Shown: positions 33,720-45,519 of the stretch, one piece after another
Layout: each line of letters opens with the position of its first letter
How positions within the stretch are numbered: the stretch's first letter is position 1
Assembly: GCA_016508695.1 (NCBI GenBank)
Contig: VNKQ01000009.1
Span: 1,178,001-1,242,000, forward strand
Direction of reading: 5' to 3'
From: Hyphodiscus hymeniophilus
Lineage: Eukaryota; Ascomycota; Leotiomycetes; Helotiales; Hyphodiscaceae
Length of the DNA: 64,000 bases
Notes under the pieces: model-generated
The model's input: only the letters and a program-made list of their open reading frames with translations
Told to the model about the DNA's origin: nothing
Databases searched by the model: none
Position numbers and translations under genes: made by a program

Positions 33720-36700
33720 ATGTCTAAAGTCGCACTGCCAAAAATTGTAATCGATGCGCAGAATTTGGACGGGAGTGCTGCGGGGATATCAGGTGTTGAC
33801 AGCACCACTACGGATGGAGGTCAATCTCCCAGGCCGAAATCAGCGACCTCATCTGAAGGTCCGTTGCTTGAATCTATGGCGCGCGTTCTGTCTGCAGCAC
33901 CTTCTATGGGCTTATTTGCAACCCGATGATATGGCTCTTGCTCATTGGCCGTGTGCTCCTGCTGACGACCTTTCTCCTCGCAGGCCACACTCAATCGAAT
34001 GGGAGAAAGTCGCCGATTAAGCTGGCCCGAAACACTTCAAATAGCAAAGATCCAGAGTCTCCATCATCGCCGACATCACGACCTCCAGCAGCTCGGCCCA
34101 CAACGGCCATAGATCCCCTGTCTCACGTACGTCCTCCATAGCAAACTTTCAGAATCACCCACTAAGGACTTGATACAGCATATTCTCAAGCGGACGAATA
34201 CGGAGAACATAATACCTCAAAAGTTACGCAATAATGGTGTTCCCACGCACTCAAATGATGCAGTTCCGGATAGCCCGAATCATGTGGGAGGGCCTGTCAG
34301 CCCCGTCTCAGGACCACCTGGGAGGCAGTTGACACCTGAGATTGCTCGTAATGACATCAATCCAAACAAAGAGAAGAAGTAAGTGCATCACAATGTGATT
34401 ACCTAGCTATGATTTGGCGAACAGCGCTTACTGAGCGCCTGAGAACGTGGCTTGCTTACGGCCGCTTACACAGATCACGTACAGTAGCTAATCGTGTGCC
34501 TACAGGAAGGGCGTCTCGTTCCTTAGCCGCTTTAGCATCATCGGTGGAAAGAAGAGGGACCAGTCCCTTGACGTTGATGACGATGAATCGGAACTAGGCG
34601 ACGCTCGTACAGAAGGCATGAACGCTCATGTCTTTACTTCCTCGATAGGCGCGAATGGATATATACCGCAGCACAAAGAGCCACCGAGATACATCAAGGT
34701 TCGGGCACATAATAAGAAGGAAAAGGAGTTTAATCGCATGTTCTTGGCGCAAGAGTTGACCGGCACGGCGCACGAGGCAAGCGATGAGAAGGTTCCTGGA
34801 TTGACAATATCAGAGGCCGCTGCACACAATGGGCATAAGCTATCGAAGCCACCGAAGACGAGTGGCGCCGTATGGGCGACAGAATTTAGTAAAGATGGCA
34901 AATACTTCGCTGCGGCTGGCCGAGATCAAGTCGTTCGAGTATGGGCCGTGATATCGACGCCTGAGGAGAGGCATTCTCATGAGCAGGAAGAGGATTCTGA
35001 AATGCTGAGCGCACCTGTGTTCAGGTCTAAGCCAATTCGCGAGTTTCAAGGCCACACTGGAGATATTCTAGATCTTAGTTGGAGCAAGAACAACTTCTTA
35101 CTATCTTCTTCTATGGACAAATCGGTCCGTTTATGGCACATCAGTAGGGATGAATGTCTTTGCACCTTCAAGCACAAGGATTTCGTAACCTCGATTGCTT
35201 TCCATCCGAAAGACGACCGCTTCTTCCTGGCCGGTTCTTTAGACTCGGTTCTACGGTTATGGAGCATCCCGGATAAGAGTGTTGCTTTCTGGAATCAGTT
35301 GCCAGATCTGATCACCGCGGTGGCCTTCACGCCCGATGGCAAGACTGCTATGGCTGGCGTTCTCAGCGGTCTCTGTTTATTCTACGAAACGGAAGGGCTG
35401 AAATATCATACTCAGATACATGTACGATCGTCCCGTGGCAAAAATGCAAAAGGCAGCAAGATCACCGGTATACGTACGATGTCTTTCCCACCGGATAATC
35501 CAGAAGGAGACATGAAGGTCTTGATCACAAGTAATGACTCGCGGATTCGAATGTACAATTTTCGAGACAAGAGTCTAGAGATGAAGTTCAGAGGGCACGA
35601 GAACACTTGCAGTCAAATCAATGCTAGTTTCAGTGACGATGCTCATTACGTTATCTGTGGGAGCGAAGATCGAAAAGCCTATATTTGGTCTACGGAGACA
35701 GCAGATACGGAGAACAAGGATAAACGTCCGGTAGAGTTTTTTGAAGCCCATTCGGATATGGTTACAGCAGCAATAATCGCTCCAGCGAAGTCACGGCAGT
35801 TGCTAAGCGCCTCAGGGGATCCTATTTACGATCTTTGCAATCCACCACCGGTGACTCTACTAAGTCGGGAAGAGTCGAATGCATCTTCTATGCCACAAAC
35901 AGGAAACAGTTCTGAGAAGCGTCTATCGGATCCCATTAGTGACTCTCAATTCAAGAAGCCTGAAGAATCTCCCGCCTATATCGCGAGATGTAATCATCTT
36001 GACGGCAATATCATCATTACTGCAGATTATCTAGGTGGTATAAAAGTGTTTCGACAGGACTGTGCATTTCACAAGCGTCGCCACGAGAGTTGGGAGACGG
36101 GATCCATGTTCTCGAAGAAGATGCTGGGACGAAGCAATAGCATCATGACACGAAACAGCGGTGGGTCCCACTCTCGACGAAACTCCGTCTCGCAAACCTC
36201 TCTTGGAAGTCCTTCCATGCATTCCGACCACATTCTTTCATGGCGCAATCAGGTCACCAACACGAATCTTGAATCCAACTTGCGAAAAGGACGTCATACC
36301 GAGCGAAGTGTCTCTCCTGCAAAGCTCAATCGCTCGTCAATTTCCAATCTCTCCAGTGGCACTTCTCAAAATACTCTTGCAAGCACCGCACGACAACAGC
36401 CATACGCCGGAACTCCGCTTAACGTCACCACTTCGAGTGCTTCGACAACCAGCCCACCAGCCAGCGTCCACAAAGCTCCAAGTAATAATATCAGTCAACC
36501 TCCAACCCCCGGCTTTAGCATTCATAGTGCAAGTGACGATGGTGGCCTGCGGCTGGATCCATCAGGCAAGAGCTATCAATTCTGGAACAAGTCTCAATGG
36601 AAGACTCAAATGAATTACCCTCCAAATGATCCTGGCAAATTGGGAGGCGATCTAAGGCCGCGTTTGGAAAGGGGGACTAGCTATGTCAGTAAACTAAGCA

Positions 36701-36852
36701 GTGATGGTAGTGCAGAGGAAGACGAGAGTGATGGCGAGGCTTTGTCTTGCAGGAATTGCGGAGGCAAAGATTTCCGGGCTCGAAAGATGGCGGGGAAGGG
36801 ACAAAAGCTGGTATGCACGCAATGTGGGACGACAGCTAAGGACATGGCCTAA
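33720..36852 (+). CDS. WD40 protein with C-terminal zinc ribbon (DGR2/WDR44-like)
   Basis: Exons 33720-33858, 33984-34126, 34179-34378 and 34506-36852 join to 942 residues. A disordered, proline/serine-rich N-terminus leads to KKGVSFLSRFSIIGGKK. About six or seven WD40 repeats follow from GAVWATEFSKDGKYFAAAGRD; others include GHTGDILDLSWSKNNFLLSS, SIAFHPKDDRFFLAGSLDS and GHENTCSQINASFSDDAH. It resembles yeast Dgr2/YMR102C and animal WDR44. A serine-rich linker (NSIMTRNSGGSHSRRNS) follows. The last about 35 residues have CRNCGGKDF and CTQCGTTAKDMA, two CxxC pairs that would bind zinc. Cellular role is not known; WDR44 is a Rab11 effector, and the parallel is only by homology. Confidence 0.88.
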
Positions 36853-37537
36853 TGGCATAACATTTTATTGCATAGCGATTACCTTGTATAGTACCCGGGT
36901 GGTAGACCAATTTAGATTAGCGATGAGGTTTGCATGGCGCAGGTTTATATCCCAGGTAGATGAAGCAATGAACTTGGCTGTTCAGGCCAGCTGAGAGGCA
37001 CTTGTAAATCTACGGAGTTATCCTTAGATTTTAATCTTGGTTAGCTTGGATAAAGCGCACCTACGACTGAGAAGTTTTTGTCTCTATCTATCTATCCTCA
37101 CTCTGTTCTGGGAGAAGATCTTATCGGGTGAAGAAACACTCCAAGAATCTGAAAATCGTATCTAGTGCATGTCGGGACCCTTCGGATTCCGCTTTCGTCC
37201 GACCCTCCGCACGATGGAAATTCTCCTGTGTCAGTCGGTCTTCACTCCCAGCCATCATTGCTCTGTCTCAAGGCCAACTGCGGCTTTGAAGATGTCGATT
37301 ATTGGAAGCAAGAATTGTCCAAGCCACACCACACGGCAAAGCCGTCGACCCGTCTCCTTTTTTCGTCATCGCTCGCTTCTTTACAGTCAACCGTCCTGGT
37401 GGTCGTCTAGTCGTTCAGCTCTGTGATTATGTAATATGGGAACATGGCACGTACTGTCGGTAGGCCACAGACTACAATAGTACAATGTCCACAACGAGGC
37501 TTTTATCGACTCATCCACATTCCACCAGTCAGCAGTC

Positions 37538-37572
37538 CAGCAACCAGCAACCAGCAACCAGCAACCAGCAGT
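37538..37572 (+). repeat. Heptad repeat (CAGCAAC)
   Basis: Four to five direct copies of a CAGCAAC/CCAGCAA unit in a row. No coding frame is supported across it. Confidence 0.8.
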
Positions 37573-37655
37573 CCACAGTCTCTGCATCATCGGCGGTCAT
37601 CATGGCGCTACGAGCTGGAGGTATTTCGACTCTGAGGAAGAGGGGGGAAGGGAGG

Positions 37656-37658
<3 letters not shown>

Positions 37659-37704
<46 letters not shown>
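37659..37704 (+). repeat. GA dinucleotide microsatellite
   Basis: About 18 GA units followed by one interruption (GAAAGAG) and further GA. It lies about 0.55 kb upstream of the DUF7702 gene and mirrors the CT tract upstream of the acetoacetyl-CoA synthetase. Confidence 0.9.
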
Positions 37705-38244
37705 CTGTCATCAACTGCATATCTTGGATGCTCCTTTGGTGCTTCTCTCTCTGCACTCAGCCTTGGTAGGAGACCATTGATGCACCGAAGAAGTAGTCGT
37801 TAAGCTGCGCTCCTCTCCTATTGGTCCACGGGCGATTAAGGTGTGCCACTCACTCAGCCAGTGCTGCCGAGTTGCGCATCAGCCACACTTGTTGCGTTTT
37901 CGCTTGTCGTCCACCGTATCCACCAAATGAAGGCTGCTAGTGCTGGCATTGCTGGGCCCCTTCAACTTCTTGCTTGCCTGATTAGGCCTGGTGGAGGGTG
38001 ATCTCCATCTTCAATCTTCATGGTGCCTGACAAACGCTCGAAAGAGATCGCATGGTCTTGTCGCAGGGAGATGGTATATATTCATCTAATTTCCGTTGCT
38101 CTTTCTTTCCGCTCGTTATATCATATACACACACATCACCAGCAACTCTTCTAACCTTGGATAGCTCATCTCAGACTCAAGTAACATATACATACATACT
38201 TATTCACACACCTGCGTCCTTCCAAGTACCTTGTTCAAACAAAC

Positions 38245-39210
38245 ATGACTCTCACCTACCGCAACGGCGTCTCAATCGCTGAGCTTATTGTCTATGTTCC
38301 TAGTCTCTGCGTCGCAGCCTTCCTCTCTATACGCCATGGCCTTGGTCAGAATTCGGGATGGCTGTTCTTGATACTGTTTTGCTTGGCCAGAATCATCGGT
38401 CCCGCCATGCAACTTGCAGAGATATCAGACCCAACCAACACCTCCTTGTACACGGGCTCAGCAATTCTTCAGAACGTTGCTCTTTCACCCCTCATGCTCG
38501 CTACCATTGGCCTCCTCAGTCGACTTCTCACTAGCATTCACAAATCGAAAAAGACCATGCTGAACACCAACCTGTTCCTTGTCATCCACCTACTCATCAC
38601 CGTTGGTCTGGTGCTTGGAATAGTCGGCGGTATCAACGCGGCGGACTCTTACATCTCCTCCGGCTTCAAGACCTACAACCCAACCGACCTGAACAAAGCC
38701 GGCACAGCCCTCTTCATCGTCGCCTATATCGCCATCGTCATCTTTACACTCCTCATGTCCTTCCACGTCTCCCACGCCGAGAAAGGCGAGAAGCGCCTCT
38801 TCATGGCCGTCGTTCTCTCCCTGCCATTCTTACTCGTCCGACTAGTCTACTCCAGCATCTCCACATTCGCCCACTTGCGCTCCTTCAACCTGCTCACCGG
38901 CAACGTCACCGTCATCCTCTGCATGGCTCTGATCGAGGAGTTCGTCGTCGTAGTGTTATACGAGGGGACGGGCCTGACTCTCAAGAAGGTCGACAAGGCT
39001 CAACATTATGAGACTACTCAGCAAGTTCCCAGTCGCGACAGCGTGAGGCCGATCCGTGATCAACATGCTGGAGCCGGGTCTGCGCCTGTGGACCAGCCCA
39101 AGAAGGATAATATTTTCTTGAAGGTCGCAAAGTTCACTATCATGGGACGCTTGGTTATGGCAGCCATGCCGAGCAAGAAAACGGACGTCGAGATGCAAGC
39201 GCAAAGATAA
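38245..39210 (+). CDS. Seven-helix membrane protein of the fungal DUF7702 type
   Basis: Single exon of 321 codons starting MTLTYRNGVSIAELIVYVPS, a start typical of the fungus-specific DUF7702 integral membrane family. Hydrophobic segments can be seen at about residues 10-30, 42-62, 73-95, 110-132, 155-175, 185-205 and 220-240. This suggests seven membrane spans with a cytosolic tail. The tail is charged and carries SRDSVRPIRDQ. The dibasic loop after helix three (HKSKKTML) fits an inside loop. No signal peptide. Function unknown; resemblance to rhodopsin-like topology alone does not make it a receptor. Confidence 0.82.
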   Translation: MTLTYRNGVSIAELIVYVPSLCVAAFLSIRHGLGQNSGWLFLILFCLARIIGPAMQLAEISDPTNTSLYTGSAILQNVALSPLMLATIGLLSRLLTSIHKSKKTMLNTNLFLVIHLLITVGLVLGIVGGINAADSYISSGFKTYNPTDLNKAGTALFIVAYIAIVIFTLLMSFHVSHAEKGEKRLFMAVVLSLPFLLVRLVYSSISTFAHLRSFNLLTGNVTVILCMALIEEFVVVVLYEGTGLTLKKVDKAQHYETTQQVPSRDSVRPIRDQHAGAGSAPVDQPKKDNIFLKVAKFTIMGRLVMAAMPSKKTDVEMQAQR

Positions 39211-39361
39211 CGGACTTGAAGAAGACATCACGGAGGGTGTATGATTATTTCGGTGGAACTTCCGGGCATAGCAATGGCGTTGGTATTGAGCGTTTGACAT
39301 TTGAGGAGGCATGTCATATTCCTTATGTTCATAGATTTTCCCTGCAATATTTAATTTATAT

Positions 39362-40141
39362 TTAATTCAAAATTCCAGTCACTGAATTGATCCAAAAACC
39401 GAACTTCTCGTATCCACTTCCCAGAAGATTCTTTCGAACGGGCTGTTGATCATTGCTTTCGAACAATTCCCCATCCCAAGGTAACATGTCTCGTAATCTG
39501 TCACAATCGTTCAAAGGTAGGAAATAGTCGAAAGAATGAGACACCGTCATTATCAATATTACGTTTCACAAATCTAAGGCCAATCGCTCCCCTAACCAAG
39601 CATACCATCCGAAACCCTGGGTCCATATGCACAGTATACCAAGGAGGCTGTATATCCACCCCAATACCAAGCGCCGAAATCTCGAAGGTGTACAGAAGGA
39701 TCCCGTTCCTCTCTAACGTGCGCCTCAGAGAAAGAGCGGAGCTGCACCCGGTGTTATCCAGGAATGTCCGACCCGTAGACCGCTATCCCAATTGGTCAAA
39801 GGTTCTTGGACAACAGTGAAGGCGATTCAAATCTCCAGAACGACAATCGCCTGAGGTTTCAGAGCCACAGTATCACGAGCGAGCTCATCTGGAAGGATGA
39901 AGGTCGGAGCTAACGACTCACCATCTTCGTCGATGTGACTCGGTAAACAGCAGTTCCCCGACACAGTATCGCCACGCATGAAGATGGAGTCTAGCTCATC
40001 AAGGGCGATGTAGAAAGGCCTGCCTCCTTGGGCTGGCTTTGCGAGAGCCATCGGAGTTCGGAGAATGGCTGCTGTCCACTTCTCAACTGTGTGACTGCAA
40101 TTCAGCGATTCAAGCAACTTATTATTTGTTATTGCAATCAT
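39362..40141 (-). pseudogene. Possible multi-exon or decayed arrestin-like gene
   Basis: A 104-codon frame starts at 40141 and contains GRPFYIALDELDSIFMRGD, followed by VSGNCCLPSHIDEDGES, with the spacing of an arrestin N-terminal sheet. Further left on the same strand a second open segment (about 39790 to 39490) reads RTFLDNTGCSSALSLRR and ILLYTFEISALGIGVDIQPP, without a start codon and in another frame. A candidate acceptor TAG near 39780 precedes it, but I found no convincing donor, and the frame then stops. It may be a real gene with introns I cannot place, or a decaying copy. The arrestin suggestion is tentative. Confidence 0.3.
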
Positions 40142-40456
40142 GATCGTGGCCCTTCAATTCAGCTCGATGATTTAGAGGCAGGGCTTTGCAAATAGAGAAT
40201 GACGAACAAAAAGAGCGAAATCCAGAGTCTGCAGCAAAAGCCTCGTTGTGGTGACTCTAGACCGTCGACACTATAAATTTGGATAGATTGCTTGCCAGAA
40301 CCTTTCAGATATTTCCGTCATCCTTCTTCTCATGACGACTCCAGCCTCGAAATAGTGGCACGGCTATTCGTATCACAACGTGCTTGATCCATCTCCATAA
40401 ATTATGGCCCGCCATCCGGACGTCTATTATTACAAGCGTAAAATCATGGAGCAGCA

Positions 40457-42375
40457 TCAAGTACTCTTGGGGCCTACAAGCTTCTTCCCCTCTTCATCAT
40501 CACTGCCATCTTCTGACCAATGGTCACCCTCATCACCAACTGCAAAGAGTGTTTCGCCATCGATACTCTCTCTTGGTATTTCTTTAGCGGTATTGACTCC
40601 CGGAGGTGGGTCGTATCTTGGCCCTTCTTGACCGGGCTGGGTCCGGTCACCTCTATATGCTGCTGCATTTTCCTCATCATCATCGTCTTCGTCCTCAGCG
40701 CCGAAGTCAGCGATCTCAAATCCTTCGTCGTCCTGCGCTAACTCATCACTCATAGCAAACCGCCTGTTATTCGCAGTGGGTCTCCATACGTAGGCAATGA
40801 AGATCACGTCTGCGAGATAGACAAGGTTAAGCCATCCGTCTAATATGAACCAACGGGTTTGCCAATGGAATGGGACGAAATCGGGATCCGAAGCCGAGGC
40901 GAATGTAAAGGAGTTGAAGAAAAAGAAGCCGAAGATTACCATTATCGAGGCGAGGATGCACCACCAAAGTTTGCGGTACATTGCAGCTTTGGTGGTCTGT
41001 TTGCGTTCATTAAGATCTTTCATAGTACCATTCAGGGAATTCAACGTCCAGACGTAGAATGCCGTTAGAGTTCCTGCAAGTGGTAGGATGACGAACAAGA
41101 CGAGAGGGCCTATGTTATGTCAGGGTCTGAAAGTCCAGAACAGAGTTTATCAAGCTTACCAGCATGCTCCGGAGTGATTGTCAGACTCGCAATAGAGTAG
41201 ATGAGTCCGAAGACGAAATGAGCTCCAGCAAGGTAACGAACATAGATCATGGTCTTTCCTAAACTGGGTTTTACCACACCATAGCCCATACAGACGATGA
41301 GAAGCAGGAAGAAAGAAAAAGAGTTCCGCCCAGCATTGAGTATTGCAACTAGAATCATGAGGACCTTGGAGCCTACGTTAGACCCGGATCGGTTCAAGTA
41401 ATCTATGATAGTCAGTCGACGTCCACCTAAGGATCAGGTCCACATACCATAGAATCCCCATGTCATTGCCATTTCCACAATCAAGAAAACAACAATTGCA
41501 CTGATGTAGTTTTGTACAGGAACTTGCAAGAGCTGTTAGTACCTTGGCAAAAGGTCTCGGCTTGGATTCCTTACGTATATCTTGTCTGTGCTGTGCGTAG
41601 AGGAAAAACCAAAAACTACACGAGTCAGTAACATGGCCATGGCAAACTCAAATATCTGACATACGCAGCAATCACCGCATAAACAATTGTAATCCCGCCA
41701 TAGAATGGAAGCTTCGCGATTTGAGCGGCCGGGAGCTCTCCATAGGCGTTTCGAAATTCCACAGTCGCCGTGTACCCAACTCCATCAGGTGTAAAGCCAG
41801 TTGTACCAACGCAATAATAACCCGTCTTCTTGATGCCATAGTTAATAGGTAGGCCCGGATCTTTCAGATGGACAGCTTGAGTAAATATCTGGTTTTTTGA
41901 GAGTTCCGTCGCATTGGGTGCCAGTATGAATTGTCCTGTCTGATTGGTATTGCACCATTCATTCTGGATTGTTTCTTCATCGCATATGTATTCCCTCTGT
42001 GATGTGTATTAGAACCAGAGCCTACGTAGGGTCTTCTCGACATCATACCTGTAACGAGTCCGCCGTCGGTAAGACGCCTATGAGATCGTAATCCTTCCAT
42101 TCGAATATGATCATGCTTGTGATTGGGTCCGAATCGTCTTCCACAGCGCTCTTAATAAACTTTACAAGTATATGAGGATCAACGGCTCCTCCCCATGTCT
42201 TCCTATCGTACATTCCGGCACATACTTGCCGATTATCGTTGGATTGATCCTAGTAATACTTTCAGCAGCTTCAAATTTACGCCACGAAGAGTTCACTAAC
42301 CACCTTATTCTCCAATGCATTGACTGTCACCCATGATGAGCCAAGCAAGAGAAGACCATGAAGCCAGCTCCTCAT
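40457..42375 (-). CDS. PTM1 / lung seven-transmembrane receptor family protein
   Basis: Golgi/endosomal GOST-type seven-span protein. The start at 42375 (MRSWLHGLLLLGSSWVTVNA) is a signal peptide. Several exons follow. The luminal domain includes NRQVCAGMYDRKTWGGAVD, DLIGVLPTADS, an EYICDEETIQNEWCNTNQT glycosylation-prone segment and YYCVGTTGFTPDGVGYTATV. The membrane part contains FWFFLYAQHR, IVVFLIVEMAMTWGFYDYLN, NAGRNSFSFFLLLIVCMGYG and the final exon with FVILPLAGTLTAFYVWTL and MYRKLWWCILASIMVIFGFF. The cytosolic C-terminal tail after WRPTANNRRFAMSDEL is acidic. Every family landmark is present in order. Exon borders were not all fixed. Divergent to NCS2 with 340 bp between the starts. 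Confidence 0.88.
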
Positions 42376-42715
42376 GTTTGGTTATAGCCTCGCGGGCTGA
42401 CACGGGTGTCCTGCGGAATCCAGGGTCTGCGAATTTAGAGGGTGATGAGTGCCGCAGATATTATGGCCATCCAGATCCCAAAGATGATGCTTGAGGAGTA
42501 GGCTAGGAAAGGATCGTGAGCTGCAGATGTTTTCTATTGCAGCTTGAATGCTCCCCTTAACATCGATGCCACCAAATCACGGATCCCAGGGCAACGTAAT
42601 CGACGCTAAAATAAGTGGGCCGCGAGGCTTTAGACATTAGGAAATCTCGTTCCCGAGCCTCGTCGAGAAAACAACTCAAGCGCACAGTTTTAGGACAGAA
42701 GCTGTTCTCGACGAC
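42376..42715. promoter_or_regulatory. Short bidirectional promoter, PTM1-like / NCS2
   Basis: Only 340 bases separate two divergent start codons, so both promoters must share this interval. Long anti-sense frames across it are not coding. Confidence 0.6.
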
Positions 42716-43907
42716 ATGGCAGCCTCTGATAACACAAGAACTGCAAAGTCGAGTACAACCTGTAAGAGGTGCAACGGGGAAGAAGCGACTCTCAGAATCC
42801 GTTCCGAGCCTGTCTGCCAGTGAGAGTGTTTCATATAAACTTCTGTGTGATTCTGTGCTAACGAATTGTAGAAAATGCTTCATGCAGTATGTTAATACAA
42901 AGGCCGTCAAGCGCATGGAGACATACAGAGTTCGAGGATCGACGAAAACGACGAGAAAACTGTTACTTCCCCTTTCGTTCGGACTCTCCTCCGTCAGCCT
43001 TTTGCATATCCTTGACCAACACTTAACGGGACAATATGAGAGGATGAACAGAGCCGCATATGAGTTATATGTAGTACATGTAGACTTATTTCTGGCTGTT
43101 GAAGACCGCGAGGAGTCTGCTGCGCTGTTGGAGAAATGCAAGGCTCGGTTTCCCAGACACAGCTATTTCAATGTTGGTCTTGAGGAAGCCATCCTGTTGA
43201 AGGAAATAGACTGGACCTCTCTAGACCTTCCCCTGCCTACAGAGGCAGATAGCCAGAGAACTCCGTCTGAAAGGCTGCAAGAGCTCCTCGGATCCTTGCC
43301 ATCGCCAACATCAAGGACGGATCTAATTTCCACTTTGAAGACTCGACTCTTAGTGGACGTCGCGGAAAAGAACAATTGCGAAGGCGTGTTGTTCGGTGAT
43401 TCTACAACAAGACTAGCAGAGAAGACTCTCACGGAAACAGCCAAAGGTCGGGGGTTCTCATTGCCTTGGCAAATTTCCGATGGAATATCACCATATGGCA
43501 TAACATTTAACTATCCATTACGGGACATTCTGAAGAAAGAACTGATGACTTTTTCCTCTTTGACCGCACCTCCTCTCATGGATCTGATCATTTCCCAAGA
43601 ATCTTCATCCCAGATCTCAGCTTCGTCGAAGCAAACCACTATTGACGACCTCATGGTCCAGTACTTCGAATCAGTCGAAGAAAATTACCCCAGCATTGTA
43701 GCCAATGTTGTGCGAACATCGAGCAAGCTCAAACCTCTCACTGGAGATGAAACTGCAACTTGTGGCCTATGTGGGTTGCCTGTCGTAGATGGGACTGATG
43801 GGATTTTTGGGTGGGGAGGGGATCAAAATTCGACTTCACGGCCACCGAAAGTGATAGGACATGATGGTATTCTATGTTATGGATGCTCGAGGTCTATCAA
43901 CGGCTAA
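42716..43907 (+). CDS. NCS2: Cytoplasmic tRNA 2-thiolation protein 2 (NCS2/CTU2)
   Basis: Partner of Ncs6/Ctu1 in the URM1-dependent thiolation of wobble uridine 34 in tRNA-Lys, -Glu and -Gln in the cytosol. Exons 42716-42819 and 42872-43907 give 379 residues. The start MAASDNTRTAKSSTTCKRC leads into a first CxxC, and the exon join forms VCQKCFMQYVNTKAVKRME with a second CxxC. The core has LLPLSFGLSSVSLLHILD. The C-terminal zinc-like motifs CGLCGLPVVDG and CYGCSRS close the protein as in homologues. The long frame opening at 42615 reads through the intron and is not the true start. The 3' end faces OAC1 at 130 bp. Confidence 0.9.
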
Positions 43908-44037
43908 AGTACAAGCCTCCAAATGTCCGTCTAAAAACCCAACAATGGGTAGCGGCTTTCGATTTTTGGACGCCGAGTACTATACAAGTTGGATTCAATA
44001 TTTATAAGATGACCACCCAAGCTATCGGGGAAGTGAA

Positions 44038-45114
44038 CTAGACCTGGTCTTTTATCGATGCAGGGAGGATGCGGTCTTCGAATTTGCGCATCAGCTTGTT
44101 CGTTTGCTCCGCCAAGCTGAGAGTCAAGATGGTGTGAGGTAGGATTCGGGCCAGGTGGGGAAGGAATCCTTTGTAAATAGCCAAGATTCCCTCGGTCTTG
44201 ACGGTCTTCGTCAGACAATCGAGTACACCTTTGTAAAGATTGCCGTTCTGGTTATACATGCGAGACATAATGGTGTCTATCAGTGTTAGCTGGCATTTTC
44301 CCACGGCGGACAGAGGGGCCTACCTGGGGGATGCATAACGCAGCAAACCACAAAACCACTCGCAGTACTGCTAGCCAAGTGAAGGGCTGGACCTTCTTTC
44401 ATCCCCAAATGTTTCACAAGTCTCCGTTTCGCGAAAAAGTATGTTGGTAGCTGCACTGAGCTTCCAAAGCCCGTCCTTACCATCGCAGCACCCACTCCTC
44501 TATACAGCCCTCCAACGCCCTCTCCTTTATAAATCTGCCTCATCCCATCTACAGCATTCCTATATCCATGCTGTGTCCCCACTGGCGCAAAGGGGGAGAA
44601 ACTCTGTAGTCTCGTCTTAACCAGAAAGAATGGACTTCCAGCCGCTGCGCCCAAGATCCCTGACGTTGCGCCCGAGAATATGTTGATACCCAAACTCTGT
44701 GTTGTCGGATCGGTGTATATCGCAGATGTTATGGAATGCCGTATGGGTTCGTAGAAGCCGAGTCGACATCCATTGAGGATCATTTGATAGATATAGGCTG
44801 CGCCAATTCCGCGATAAATGCCCCGAACCCCTTCATTGCGTACGATCACTGAGACACCATGAAAAGGCCCTTTGTACATTCGCGGCTGCAGACCTTTTTC
44901 TTGGAGCTCGCCTTGCAGTTGCATGCTGTTTCTTGTTAACGCTGGTGGAAGATGGGGAAGGAGAAGAGCTTACCGGATCTTGACCGTTTCGAATGGATGT
45001 GTTGCTGTGACTGCTCCGCACGCGGCAATACCGCCTGCTATGAAGGCACTGTATACTCTCATCAGCATTATTGACGTTCCAGAGCTTCAAAACATACCCT
45101 AAAGTCGTCGCCAT
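44038..45114 (-). CDS. OAC1: Mitochondrial carrier, OAC1 type
   Basis: Inner-membrane carrier of the SLC25 family. Exons 45114-45098, 45048-44974, 44925-44324 and 44276-44038 join to 310 residues, the standard carrier length. The three repeats show HPFETVKIRMQL, SPFFLVKTRLQS and MHPPDTIMSRM in the PxxTxK/R positions, each followed by G-x-RGIYRG, G-x-LYRGV or LAIYKGFLP. Best resemblance is to yeast Oac1, which exports oxaloacetate, sulfate and isopropylmalate and supports leucine synthesis. The assignment within the family is by overall similarity and could shift to another dicarboxylate carrier. Divergent to SWD2 over about 405 bp. Confidence 0.85.
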
Positions 45115-45519
45115 GCTGAGCTCCCCTCCTACCCTCTGAAGGGTCGTTTAACTCTTCGTTATTGCAAGGCCAGCTTACAGGTTGTGATATTGTTGATCGG
45201 TGGGATTTTATGGGGAAATTCTAAAGTCTGACTGCGCCCTAAACTTCGTATTTCTTAAGTATTTTCTGATGCTTTAGGGATTTCAGCCGATGCCGGGGCT
45301 ATTGGGCATCCGGGCACCGGGAATTGGTCTTGGCGGCTGTAAAGAGTCATGTGACATTCCCAACTGAATCAAAATCGTTCAGGGATGAACATCAAAGCAG
45401 GTACACAACCTGCCACTTCATAACCATCTGGAACACTTTTTGTTGATAATGATTACTTAGTCTCAGCTAAATTGATTTGAAGCCTCACAAAAACTCTCAA
45501 TATTGGGAATACCTGAAAT
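45115..45519. promoter_or_regulatory. Bidirectional promoter, OAC1 / SWD2
   Basis: Intergenic spacer between divergent starts. No individual element assigned. Confidence 0.5.

Larger units (their letters stand above)
36853..38244. promoter_or_regulatory. Upstream region of the DUF7702 gene with simple repeats
   Basis: About 1.4 kb without a recognisable gene. It contains a heptad repeat near 37538-37572, a GA microsatellite near 37659-37704, and a pyrimidine- and CA-rich leader up to the ATG at 38245. Frames inside it, such as 37165-37410, are not gene-like. Confidence 0.45.

Noticed and set aside
42557..43141. 194-codon minus-strand frame across the NCS2 start
   Set aside because: Antisense to NCS2 exons with no family resemblance.
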